A DNA stretch of 64,000 nt from Oscillatoriophycideae cyanobacterium NC_groundwater_1537_Pr4_S-0.65um_50_18 (GTDB lineage: Bacteria; Cyanobacteriota; Cyanobacteriia; Elainellales; Elainellaceae): contig JACQYI010000009.1 of assembly GCA_016208305.1 (NCBI GenBank), forward strand, positions 620,001 through 684,000. The letters run 5' to 3'. The notes under the pieces were generated by a model. The model did not search any database, was not told the origin of the DNA, and saw only the letters and a program-made list of their open reading frames with translations. Shown piece by piece: positions 47,481 through 55,749 of the stretch (positions are counted from its first letter, which is position 1; each line of letters opens with the position of its first letter). Position numbers and translations under genes: made by a program.

Positions 47481-47714
47481 TTGACACCACATCAAGCCTA
47501 TCTGGTTATGTGTGAGTTTCTGCGCCGATATTACGAGCGGGGTCATTCCGATGAAATTGGTGGGCTGTTGGGTGGCTTACAACTCCTACCCAATGGTCAA
47601 TCTGCCGATCCAGCTTATTACTCTTGTGACTGGGAGATGGCAGTCAGAGATATTTTGGCGGCTGAATCTACACCTACGGGATATCGTGAGGCAGATTTCA
47701 AGCTAATATCATGA
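47481..47714 (+). CDS. small acidic protein, immunity-like
   Basis: A 77-residue protein reading MTPHQAYLVMCEFLRRYYERGHSDEIGGLLGGLQLLPNGQSADPA. It resembles small proteins found with polymorphic-toxin and contact-inhibition loci as candidate immunity proteins; I cannot name the family. The start is TTG, and the ATG frames upstream are out of phase. It precedes DUF6883 and DUF4926 genes on the same strand. Confidence 0.55.
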   Translation: MTPHQAYLVMCEFLRRYYERGHSDEIGGLLGGLQLLPNGQSADPAYYSCDWEMAVRDILAAESTPTGYREADFKLIS

Positions 47715-47778
47715 GCCGAATTTCAAGTATTTGAAGTATGCTCTAGGCTCTGGCTCCCGTGGAAAGCTTTCAACCCAA

Positions 47779-48111
47779 ATGCTGATTCCCAACGCAGAAA
47801 ATGCAATTGTTGATATTCGCAAATTGCGTGATTACTGCCTCAGCCTAGAACATGATGATGGAAAGCATAAAGCTCGACTTTTTTCATCAATTCTTGGAAT
47901 GACGGCTGACAATGCCGAAGAACTGGGTCAAATTCTACTTGAAGTCATCAAAACTCACGAGGCTCAATCGGGAAGGCAGGATGAGTTCGGGCAGCGCTAC
48001 ACTTTAGACTTTACGATTGAGTGGCAAAATAGAAGTGCAACCCTTCGGAGTGGCTGGATCATTGAGCATGGTTCGGAGACTCCCAAATTAACGACTTGCT
48101 ACCCTCTATGA
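47779..48111 (+). CDS. DUF6883 family protein
   Basis: A 110-residue protein with the DUF6883 pattern: MLIPNAENAIVDIRKLRDYCL, GKHKARLFSSILGMTADNAEEL, a variable linker, then FGQRYTLDFTIEWQNRSATLRSGWII and CYPL at the end. DUF6883 occurs free-standing and as the last domain of polymorphic toxins, and often sits next to DUF4926, as here. An open frame extends to a TTG at 47731, but the methionine at 47779 matches the family start. Confidence 0.85.
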   Translation: MLIPNAENAIVDIRKLRDYCLSLEHDDGKHKARLFSSILGMTADNAEELGQILLEVIKTHEAQSGRQDEFGQRYTLDFTIEWQNRSATLRSGWIIEHGSETPKLTTCYPL

Positions 48112-48147
48112 TTAGTTAAGGTACAAAGATTAGTTAAGGTACAAAGC

Positions 48148-48396
48148 ATGACAAACAACACAATCAAGTTGCTAGATGTTGTCGCCCTGACTGTTGACCT
48201 TCCTCAGTACAATCTGTGGCGCGGGCAGGTTGGAACGATTGTTGAGACACTGTCCGAAGGAGCTGCATTTGAAGTTGAATTTAGCGATCGTGACGGACGG
48301 CCATATGAGTCTATTGGGTTGCGCCCAGAGCAAATAATGGTGTTGCATTTTGTTCCAGCATCACCTGATTTGAAGCCCGAAATGGTCACAGCATAG
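48148..48396 (+). CDS. DUF4926 family protein
   Basis: An 82-residue protein typical of DUF4926: KLLDVVALTVDLPQYNLWRGQVGTIVETL, then AFEVEFSDRDGRPYESIGLRPEQIMVL. It has a small beta-barrel, SH3-like look. DUF6883 and DUF4926 commonly form pairs and may be a toxin-antitoxin-like unit, which is inference. The 18-base sequence GATTAGTTAAGGTACAAA is duplicated directly upstream and may include its ribosome-binding site (AAGG). Confidence 0.85.
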   Translation: MTNNTIKLLDVVALTVDLPQYNLWRGQVGTIVETLSEGAAFEVEFSDRDGRPYESIGLRPEQIMVLHFVPASPDLKPEMVTA

Positions 48397-48422
48397 CGCA
48401 GCACAACAGCGCCGTTGCTGGA

Positions 48423-49451
48423 TCAAACCATTTGCCAAGTCATGTCTTGACCTGCCCGCAAGGGCACAAGTGCCGATTCCATCAATGGAACTTCATCAGG
48501 AACACGCCAGGTCGTTTTAGTTAACGTAATCTGTTCCGTATTGCGTGGAAGTTGATAAAAATCTGGCCCATAGAAGCTGGCGAACGCTTCCAGTTTATCA
48601 AGGGCGTCGACACTCTCAAACGCTTCTGTATACAACTCCATCGCATGCAAAGCCGAATAACAGCCCGCACAGCCACAGGAACTTTCCTTACTATTGCGAG
48701 GATGGGGAGCGCTATCGGTGCCTAGAAAAAACTTAGGATTACCGGAGGTTGCTGCTTGCAAAAGAGCCGATCGATGCTCCTCTCGTTTCAAAATTGGTAG
48801 GCAATAAAAATGAGGGCGAATGCCACCCTGAAATAGGCTATTGCGGTTAAATAACAAATGTTGAGGTGTGATCGTTGCAGCGATGTTGTTTGCAGATAGG
48901 ACATACTGCACCGCATCTGAGGTGGTAATGTGTTCAAGAATCACGCGCAGCCTGGGAAATCGTTGTCTCAGAGGGATCAACTGTCGCTCGATAAAAACCT
49001 TCTCGCGATCGAACATATCAACACCATGATCGGTCACTTCGCCATGCAGGAGTAAAGGCAGGTCTACCTGCTGCATCACTTCAAAGACGCGATCGCACTT
49101 GCGAATGTCTGTCACCCCAAGATCTGAATTGGTCGTTGCTCCGGCTGGATAGTACTTGACCGCTTTGACAAACTGAGAAGCTTTCGCCGCGATAATTTCT
49201 TCGGGGCTGGTGTTATCGGTGAGGTAGAGCGTCATCAGTGGCTCAAACTGTTGACCCTCTGGAACTGCGGCAAGGATGCGATCGCGGTAGGCGGCAGCAT
49301 CAGCGACCAGGCGTACTGGAGGCTTCAAATTGGGCATGATAATCGCGCGGGAAAACTGACGTACCGTATGGGGCAGAACCGCTTTCAATGCCGCGCCGTC
49401 GCGTAGATGGAGATGCCAGTCGTCAGGTCGGGTGATCGTGAGCTTTTGCAT
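48423..49451 (-). CDS. pyrC: dihydroorotase, type II
   Basis: A 342-residue enzyme cyclising carbamoyl-aspartate to dihydroorotate in pyrimidine synthesis. Metal-binding motif [10 protein letters not shown] lies near residue 10, the carboxylated lysine is in [12 protein letters not shown], further metal histidines are in LLLHGEVTD and LEHIT, and the catalytic Asp is in LGTDSAPH. Homodimeric PyrC length. It is alone between the DUF4926 cassette and a 500-bp gap. Confidence 0.95.
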   Translation of the reverse strand: MQKLTITRPDDWHLHLRDGAALKAVLPHTVRQFSRAIIMPNLKPPVRLVADAAAYRDRILAAVPEGQQFEPLMTLYLTDNTSPEEIIAAKASQFVKAVKYYPAGATTNSDLGVTDIRKCDRVFEVMQQVDLPLLLHGEVTDHGVDMFDREKVFIERQLIPLRQRFPRLRVILEHITTSDAVQYVLSANNIAATITPQHLLFNRNSLFQGGIRPHFYCLPILKREEHRSALLQAATSGNPKFFLGTDSAPHPRNSKESSCGCAGCYSALHAMELYTEAFESVDALDKLEAFASFYGPDFYQLPRNTEQITLTKTTWRVPDEVPLMESALVPLRAGQDMTWQMV

Positions 49452-49954
49452 GCCTCAATTATAAATTGCAACCCAACTTTTGAATCTCGATGCCTCAGGC
49501 TTTTTGCTGTCACTTATCGCCGTATTTGTTCTTTTTCTAGGCATTAATAGCGAACGTTGATTATCTGAGTATATGTCTAGATATATGCGACGTGCAAAAG
49601 AAATCGAATCAGAATATGGAATGCGGTTGTTATCTTCTGGTATACAAGTTTTGAAAAACAAGAAGCTATTAATGTCCAATTCCGTGATTTTCCCGCTCTA
49701 CTATGCCTTCTTTTTTGGGGCATGAATGATCATCTGGATTCTAAATATCTTTTGACTACTGGATATTTATAGGCAGGTTCAGTCTATCTTTACCAGTTCC
49801 AACCCGTAAGATTGCCTACAATTTGCGTCCTAACAGGCGTGGCTGCGTTGATTCAGGCATTGAGTTAGAAAAGCGCCATCAAATATTGAATGACAGATAT
49901 TGATTTTTGTCATTCACCTTGTTATAGTGATGCCATCGCTATAGCGGAGAGAGA
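49452..49954. other. intergenic region upstream of AKR-tetR operon
   Basis: 500 bases without a supported gene. A frame at 49455-49679 on the minus strand lacks family resemblance. The last 70 bases hold a promoter and an operator-like inverted repeat. Confidence 0.6.
49887..49928 (+). promoter_or_regulatory. sigma70-type promoter with operator-like inverted repeat
   Basis: TTGATT (49900-49905) and TATAGT (49923-49928) are spaced by 17 bases, close to the sigma70 consensus. The perfect inverted repeat TGAATGACA (49887-49895)/TGTCATTCA (49908-49916), spacer 12, covers the -35 box. It should control the aldo/keto reductase-TetR operon, with the TetR protein as probable repressor. Confidence 0.7.
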
Positions 49955-50956
49955 ATGATGGTATTGCAGCAGCTTGGAATAAATGGCTCAACAGCATTGC
50001 CCTTGGGGCTGGGCTGTATGGGAATGTCTGACTTTTACGGGTTTGCCGATCGCACAGAAAGCATTGCAACGATTCACAGTGCGCTAGAGGCAGGCATTGC
50101 TCTGCTAGATACGGGTGACTTTTACGGCATGGGACACAACGAACTGCTATTGCAGGAAGCCCTGGCAGGGCGGCAGCGGCAGGAGGTGTTTATTGCCGTC
50201 AAATTTGGCGCTATGCGATCGCCCGATGGCAGCTTTATCGGGTTTGATGGTCGGCCTGCGGCTGTCAAAACCGCTCTGGCCTATACGCTAAAACGTCTAG
50301 GAACAGACTATATTGACCTCTATCAGCCCGCTCGCATTGACCCAACGGTGCCCATCGAAGACACGATCGGCGCGATCGCTGAAATGGTGCAGGCTGGATA
50401 TGTGCGCCATATTGGGCTGTCAGAGGCAGGCACAGAGGCGATTCGGCGTGCCCATGCTGTTCATCCCATCACCTGGCTGCAAATCGAATATTCTCTGCTG
50501 AGCCGAGGCATTGAGGCTGAGATCTTGCCGACAGTTCGTGAGTTGGGCATTGCGGTCACGGCCTATGGTGTCCTGTCGCGCGGGTTGCTCAGCGGTCACT
50601 GGTCAAAGCAGCGCTCTGATCAGACCCAAGATTTTCGCGGTCATTTGCCCCGTTTCTCTGGAGAAAATCTCGATCGCAATTTGTCGCTAGTCGAAGCACT
50701 GCGCCAGATTGCCCAAGAACACGATGCAACAGTGGCACAAGTGGCGATCGCCTGGGTATTGTCCCGCGGAAATGATATTATGCCGCTGATTGGAGCAAGG
50801 CGACGCGATCGCCTAACAGAAGCCTTGGGTGCGCTAGATTTGCACTTGAGCGCGGATGACTTGGCTCAAATTGAGGTCGCCATTCCTGCAGATGCTGTAG
50901 CGGGCGATCGCTATGATCCAGGGCAGATGGCGCTATTGGACAGTGAAAGGAGCTAG
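49955..50956 (+). CDS. aldo/keto reductase
   Basis: A 333-residue NADPH-dependent reductase with a TIM-barrel fold. LDTGDFYGMG supplies catalytic Asp and Tyr, AVKFG the Lys. The usual His position reads DLYQPARIDP, so the fourth catalytic residue is replaced, as in a known subgroup. YGVLSRGLLSG and IPLIGARR-like PLIGARRRDRL bind the cofactor. Substrate unknown, perhaps reactive aldehydes. GGAGAGAG precedes the ATG. It is followed after nine bases by a TetR-type regulator. Confidence 0.9.
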   Translation: MMVLQQLGINGSTALPLGLGCMGMSDFYGFADRTESIATIHSALEAGIALLDTGDFYGMGHNELLLQEALAGRQRQEVFIAVKFGAMRSPDGSFIGFDGRPAAVKTALAYTLKRLGTDYIDLYQPARIDPTVPIEDTIGAIAEMVQAGYVRHIGLSEAGTEAIRRAHAVHPITWLQIEYSLLSRGIEAEILPTVRELGIAVTAYGVLSRGLLSGHWSKQRSDQTQDFRGHLPRFSGENLDRNLSLVEALRQIAQEHDATVAQVAIAWVLSRGNDIMPLIGARRRDRLTEALGALDLHLSADDLAQIEVAIPADAVAGDRYDPGQMALLDSERS

Positions 50957-50965
50957 ATAAACCGA

Positions 50966-51565
50966 TTGAGCGATTCAGCGTTGACACCAGAGCGGATTCT
51001 TGACGCAGCCGAAGAGGTTTTGCGGCGTTACGGCCCTGCAAAAACAACCGTCGTGGATGTGGCTCGCTTTTTAGAAGTGAGCCACGGCACGATTTATCGG
51101 CATTTTGCCAGCAAAGCGGCGCTGCGCGATGCCGTAGCCGAACGATGGCTGCATCGGGTGTCTTTGCCCTTGGCGGAGATTGCAGCAGAACAGGGGGCGG
51201 CAGCAGAACGACTGCACCGTTGGCTGCGGCAGCTCATGGTTTTAAAACGTCAAAAAGTGCTGGATGATCCAGAGTTGTTTGCCACCTACTCAGCGATCGC
51301 TGAAGAAGCCAGAGAGGTGGTGCAAGCCCATATCGGTGAACTGGTCACACAGCTGACTCAAATCATTGAGAGCGGTATTTCCACTCAAGCCTTTAAAGTT
51401 ACGGATGCCCATCAGGCAGCAAAGGCTGTTTTCAGCGCCACCGCTCGATTTCACCATCCTGCCCATGCTCTAGAGTGGCGCGATCCCAATATCGACGCTG
51501 ACTTTGCTCAAGTCTGGCAGTTGTTGCTGGTTGGACTGGTGGTAGGCGAGACTTTCAAACAATAA
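50966..51565 (+). CDS. TetR family regulator
   Basis: A 199-residue regulator. The N-terminal helix-turn-helix is RILDAAEEVLRRYGPAKTTVVDVARFLEVSHGTIYRHFASKAALRDAV. The C-terminal half is the ligand-binding helical domain. It starts with TTG nine bases after the aldo/keto reductase stop and probably represses the operon through the inverted repeat at 49887-49916. It converges on an MFS gene, which might also be a target. Confidence 0.9.
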   Translation: MSDSALTPERILDAAEEVLRRYGPAKTTVVDVARFLEVSHGTIYRHFASKAALRDAVAERWLHRVSLPLAEIAAEQGAAAERLHRWLRQLMVLKRQKVLDDPELFATYSAIAEEAREVVQAHIGELVTQLTQIIESGISTQAFKVTDAHQAAKAVFSATARFHHPAHALEWRDPNIDADFAQVWQLLLVGLVVGETFKQ

Positions 51566-51569
51566 CGGC

Positions 51570-52826
51570 TCAGGGTCTTTCTGCGATCGCAGCAGGTTGA
51601 TCGCAGTAGGTGGCGCGAACAATGCGCCGCAGTTTAGGCAGTTGAGACGCAAACAGCATCGCGCCCACCATACAAATACCGCCGCTCAGCGCTACCTCGG
51701 CTGAAGCGCCCATAAGGCTAATGAGACTGCCCGTAAAAAGATTGCCCAAAGAGCCGACACCTAAAAAAGCCATCAGATAAAAGCTCATCACCCGTCCGCG
51801 CTTGTCATCTTCTACCAAAGTTTGAATCACCGTATTGCTAGAGGCCATTTGCAGGAGCGTTCCGAACCCAACCAAAACCAGCAGCAAGGTCGAGAGCCAC
51901 AGAACTTTAGATTGGGAAAAGGCAATCATGCTGGCACCCATTAGAGCAGGGGCGATCGCAATCAGCCGTCCGAGTCCGGCAATACCTTGACGTTGGGTAA
52001 GGCCGATGGCGGCAATGAGTGCCCCCACCCCCAGAGCAGCCATGAGAATGCCAAGAACATGCGCGCCACCCCCCAGCATTTCAGCCGCAAAAACGGGCAA
52101 AACTACCGTAGGACTCAATCCCATGAAGCTGGTGAGCGCAACAAGCAGCAGAATTGACCGAATCGGAGGAGAGTCTAAGATGTAAACAAATCCTTCCTTG
52201 AGCGTTTGCCGCATGGGTAATTTGACTTTTGGCACTGCACTCGGCGGTTTCGGCTTGAGCCGCATGGCTAGCAAACTCGCTAAAACTGCCACATAGCTAA
52301 ACCCGTCAATCAAAAAGCAAAAGCCTGCCCCCATCCCAGCAATGATCAATCCGCCGATCGCTGGCCCCAGTAGCTTTGCCCCATTCACCATTGAAGAATT
52401 GAGGGCGATCGCATTCACCAAATTGTCTTTGCGCCCGACAATTTCTGGAATAAAGGCTTGACGTGCCGGAGAGTCGATCGCATTGATCAAGCCCTGACAT
52501 AGCGCCAGCACCAGGATTTGCCAAACCTGGATATGGCCTGTCAGTGTCAGAGCGGCAAGCGCCAAGGATTGCAGCATTGCCAAGCTTTGGGTAATTAGCA
52601 GCGTTCGGTGATGGTTCCAGCGATCGACCAAAACGCCTCCAAAGGGCACTAAGACTAAATTAGGGAGCTGGCTGACAAAACTAACGACGCCTAACAGGAG
52701 AGGCGATTGCGTCAGGTGATACACCAACCAGGCAGTCGCTAACTGCGTCATCCAGGTGCCTGTTAGGGAAAGTCCTTGCCCCATGAAGTACAGTCGGTAG
52801 TTTCTGGATTGGAAAGCTGGTAACAT
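51570..52826 (-). CDS. MFS exporter, EntS/MFS_3 type
   Basis: A 418-residue transporter with about 12 helices. SRNYRLYFMGQGLSLTGTWMTQLATAWLVYHLT and LVDRWNHHRTLL are typical of the MFS_3/enterobactin-exporter group; DSPARQAFIPEIVG and NLVNAIALNSS follow. It probably exports a drug, siderophore or metabolite; the substrate is not readable. The ATG at 52826 is preferred over TTG at 52838. It ends four bases from the tetR stop. Confidence 0.9.
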   Translation of the reverse strand: MLPAFQSRNYRLYFMGQGLSLTGTWMTQLATAWLVYHLTQSPLLLGVVSFVSQLPNLVLVPFGGVLVDRWNHHRTLLITQSLAMLQSLALAALTLTGHIQVWQILVLALCQGLINAIDSPARQAFIPEIVGRKDNLVNAIALNSSMVNGAKLLGPAIGGLIIAGMGAGFCFLIDGFSYVAVLASLLAMRLKPKPPSAVPKVKLPMRQTLKEGFVYILDSPPIRSILLLVALTSFMGLSPTVVLPVFAAEMLGGGAHVLGILMAALGVGALIAAIGLTQRQGIAGLGRLIAIAPALMGASMIAFSQSKVLWLSTLLLVLVGFGTLLQMASSNTVIQTLVEDDKRGRVMSFYLMAFLGVGSLGNLFTGSLISLMGASAEVALSGGICMVGAMLFASQLPKLRRIVRATYCDQPAAIAERP

Positions 52827-53210
52827 AAACTCTGTCAATTTCAGTCTGAAGATTTTGCCTTAATCCTTCATTATATTTAGGCCAACAACTGAGCCGATAT
52901 TGGGCAGCGATTCAGACAATAGGCTGTTTCTGCTCCCCAAAGTTGAAAACGGGGCTTGACGGTGCCTTGCAACCGGACGAACGGCGATCGCCCTCTGCAC
53001 CCAGAGCATCCAACTCTGTTAGCAACAAAGTTGCCAATACTCAGAAAAGGGTCAGCTTTTCATGCCTGGAGCAGATGAAAAGCTAACCCTTTTCTAAATA
53101 GAACCTGTGCGATCGATACCTCAATATTTCCTCAATTGCGAGATACGCAACGATGGCAATAGAGGATGTTTGAGAACGGGTAGATGCAATAAACCTAACA
53201 GAACTTTGCC
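52827..53210. other. intergenic region with long hairpin
   Basis: No supported gene. A 21-bp hairpin lies at 53043-53095, and a motif related to the MITE-like outer end (AGAGGATGTTTGAGAACGGG) lies near 53161. Confidence 0.6.
53043..53095. terminator. 21-bp hairpin, one mismatch
   Basis: Arms 53043-53063 and 53075-53095 pair with a single mismatch around an 11-base loop that contains GGAGC. It is about 115 bases past the peptidoglycan-binding gene's stop on the minus strand and may end that transcript. Confidence 0.65.
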
Positions 53211-53465
53211 TTACAGATTTGGATTGCTAAAAGGATAAGCTAAGGCTTTCCAAGTCAGCGCTCCTACTTTCCCATCTTTCAGCAAATAGTGATCGCCTTG
53301 GAAAGCTTTAACAGCCTTCAAGGTACCTTCGCCAAAGATACCATCTACATCAGCAGGTTGTAGAAGCTGATCATATCCGTAGAGAACGAGTAGTCGCTGT
53401 AGGATTGCAACTGCCATCCCGCGATCGCCCTGAACTAAGTTAGGTAGATTCACCAGAGTTAACAT
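53211..53465 (-). CDS. small peptidoglycan-binding-domain protein
   Basis: An 84-residue protein that is just one PG_binding_1 domain: LVQGDRGMAVAILQRLLVLYGY, DVDGIFGEGTLKAVKAFQ and VGALTWKAL. No signal peptide is present, so it may act in the cytoplasm, or export is non-classical. Similar stand-alone domains are frequent in cyanobacteria. AAGGAG lies about nine bases before the ATG, which firmly sets the start. Confidence 0.88.
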   Translation of the reverse strand: MLTLVNLPNLVQGDRGMAVAILQRLLVLYGYDQLLQPADVDGIFGEGTLKAVKAFQGDHYLLKDGKVGALTWKALAYPFSNPNL

Positions 53466-53767
53466 TTTAGGGTCTCCTTGTTGGTCTAGAGTATCAATTT
53501 TGTTTGGTGGAGTTCATCTTTCGTGCTCTCCATAAACAAGATTCAGCTAGACCAACTATCATTTCGGAAGGGTTAGTCAAAGGTACCCAAGGGGGGTATA
53601 AGGTGAGAATTCGTTGCGTCAAAAATCTGATGAAGCCCAGAAAAAATAACGTTCTCAAATAACCCCTGAGAACGTTAATAAGATATGGAATTGTCTCAAA
53701 TCTGAATGCGTCAACTCAGCCACAGGCTGCCAATAGCCTATCTGAGTTGTGCTGCTCAAGCGCTATC
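53466..53767. other. intergenic region, no gene seen
   Basis: 300 bases upstream of the peptidoglycan-binding gene and downstream of the Cys-repeat gene. It contains AACGTTCTCA...TGAGAACGTT (about 53649-53677), an inverted repeat that could be a terminator or operator. Nothing else noted. Confidence 0.55.
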
Positions 53768-54295
53768 TTAACGCGGTGCTACTGCGGGGGTAATCGTTCT
53801 GACTTCCCGGCAGTCAGGAACCCAACCTTGGGTATCTTGATGGCGTGTCGTGGTAAACGCCACGGCACCTTGGCTATTGAGGCACTCGTAGTACACAGGC
53901 TGGATGCGCACAGGCGTACTGTCTCGATAGCCGATTTTTCGGCAGTCATCCCAGGCATCCGCCACATCTTCGCTGGTGGTGGTTAGGGCAATGTTGCCGA
54001 CGCCATCGTAGCACTGATAGTACGTGGCACGAGACTCAGCCTCTGCCTCAGAGATGTAAGGTACTTCGCGGCATCCCATCTGCCAGCCTATCGTTTCTTG
54101 GGGGTTAATCGTGACGTAGGAAATATTGCCGCTGCGATCGTAGCACTCGTATCGAATGACTTGTTCAGATGAGGATTTTATCTCTTCTGCTTGGGCATAG
54201 GGCAGGAAGCTTAAGCCCCCTGTAACCGTTACAAGGGCGATCGCAACCGCAGATTTAAGGTTGATCATCATAGGTTTCTTGAAGGCGACTCTCAT
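53768..54295 (-). CDS. exported protein with three Cys-containing repeats
   Basis: A 175-residue protein with a signal peptide (hydrophobic 15-30, AQA cleavage site). The mature part has three units of about 37-40 residues with the pattern YxCYDxxGNIxxxT...GWxxxCRxV: RYECYDRSGNISYVT, YYQCYDGVGNIALTT and YYECLNSQGAVAFTT. Each has two cysteines, likely one disulfide per unit. I do not recognise the family. It may be a periplasmic or surface binding protein. Confidence 0.65.
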   Translation of the reverse strand: MRVAFKKPMMINLKSAVAIALVTVTGGLSFLPYAQAEEIKSSSEQVIRYECYDRSGNISYVTINPQETIGWQMGCREVPYISEAEAESRATYYQCYDGVGNIALTTTSEDVADAWDDCRKIGYRDSTPVRIQPVYYECLNSQGAVAFTTTRHQDTQGWVPDCREVRTITPAVAPR

Positions 54296-55069
54296 GAATT
54301 CGGGCTGGAATCTGGCTTATTGAAGAGGCGATGAACCCTGGTAGCTATGTTTCGATATGCTTCATCATAAATTCCACAGCAGTCAAAAGCCGATCGGGGC
54401 AATCTGGCTTCTAGGTTGGGCTGGGTGATGGTTTAAATCCAGACGTTTATTTTGGAAAAAGGTCACCTATAGCCCCTGGGCAAAAAATAAACGGGTCTAG
54501 AGCCTTGCCCTAGTCTGGATTGCCCTAGTCTGGATTGCCATAGCGTGAATAGACTGTCTTGTATTATCTTGCATTCATCAGATATTCGTCTAGGCGATCG
54601 GCCATGCTTCAAACTATCTACATGCAAGACAGCCCACATGCAGGATAGCGCTCTCAAGTTTAGGCAAAATGGCAGGCTTACCCACATTTGCAGTCAGACA
54701 TGGGACAATCAGAGCCAGCAGATCAAAAATTGGAATTTCGTGGTGCGCTACGAAACCCCAAGAAATTGATTTTCTGAGGCGTAAAACACCTTGGAAAATC
54801 GAGTTTTTAGAACATAGAGAAAAAGTCTTGATCTCCTGAGATTCTTTGATATTTTGATATCTCTGATATCCCGTGGTTAAGTATATGAGCAACATTATTG
54901 ACAAGTCCAACTTTGGCCTTGTGCGCCGCTGCCGAGCACTCGCTCCCGACGTTGGTCAATCTATAGCTGTATTCACAGCGATGAGGACAGCGGCATTCTG
55001 TACAAATTCGTATCCCCCAGATCGCAAATCAACTAGATCGCAAATCAACTGTTCCTCAGAGGAGCGTCA
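54296..55069. other. 770-bp region upstream of locus B
   Basis: No supported gene. It holds a 15-bp tandem repeat (54505-54540) and short direct repeats ACATGCAAGACAGC/ACATGCAGGATAGC near 54620-54650. It should contain the promoter of the sigma factor gene. A frame at 54873-55073 has no family resemblance. Confidence 0.55.
54505..54540. repeat. 15-bp tandem repeat, 2.4 copies
   Basis: TTGCCCTAGTCTGGA occurs twice (54505-54519, 54520-54534), then TTGCCA. Probably replication slippage. Confidence 0.8.
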
Positions 55070-55720
55070 ATGAGTGAACTGGATGTCCAACTTCGTCAAC
55101 TCGTCAAAGAGGCTTGTCGCCATCCGCCCGGAAGCCCAGCCCGGCAGCGGCATCTAACTCAAGTCATTCGGCTTTCGTCAGGCAAGCTGTGGCGCGAAAG
55201 CGTGCCCTACTATCAAGATGCTTTGCAGCAGACCTGGGTGTATTTTTGTCAAAATGTCTGTGAAGCCAAAACGGGCGATCGCTACAATCCCGATCGCAGC
55301 AGCGTTTCCACCTGGCTTAACTCTTACTTAAGACGGCGGCTCCAAGACTTTTTCATTGACGGACAGAAACAGCAGGCGAGTCGAGCCACAGGGCTGGCGC
55401 GAGGTTCGCGATCGGGTGAAACAGGCGAAGTCGTAGACCCAATTGATAATCTTGCCGCCCAGCCCGATGTGCCGCCTATCCTGCAAGAGGTGAAAACCTG
55501 GGCTGAGACAGATATTACCGGAGAGCTGCGGCGCGTCCATATTGAAGGATATCCTCAAATCACCTGCCAAATGCTGATTTTGCGGAGGCTACCGCCAGAG
55601 ACCGGATGGAAAGAGCTTTCTGCTGAGTTGGGGCTGTCGGTTTCTACCTTGAGCAGCTTTTATCAGAGGCAATGTTTGCCGCGTTTGCGTAAATTTGGTC
55701 AATCGGAGGGATATCTATAA
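55070..55720 (+). CDS. sigma-70-like factor, short (locus B)
   Basis: A 216-residue protein. SVPYYQDALQQTWVYFCQN and YNPDRSSVSTWLNSYLRRRLQDF resemble sigma70 region 2 with its core-binding helix, and ETGWKELSAELGLSVSTLSSFYQRQCLPRLRKF is a region 4-type helix-turn-helix. It is short, like ECF factors. GAGGAG precedes the ATG. It leads the run DUF1822, CHAT-CHASE2, DUF928 with gaps of 29, 171 and 180 bases, and probably controls them. Confidence 0.85.
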   Translation: MSELDVQLRQLVKEACRHPPGSPARQRHLTQVIRLSSGKLWRESVPYYQDALQQTWVYFCQNVCEAKTGDRYNPDRSSVSTWLNSYLRRRLQDFFIDGQKQQASRATGLARGSRSGETGEVVDPIDNLAAQPDVPPILQEVKTWAETDITGELRRVHIEGYPQITCQMLILRRLPPETGWKELSAELGLSVSTLSSFYQRQCLPRLRKFGQSEGYL

Positions 55721-55749
55721 AGCACTGGAGGACTTAAAGAGCTTTTACT

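Noticed and set aside
49455-49679. 74-codon minus-strand frame
   Set aside because: No family resemblance and no ribosome-binding site; likely chance.
54873-55073. 66-codon frame before the locus B sigma gene
   Set aside because: It ends over the sigma gene's start, includes duplicated sequence, and matches no family I know.
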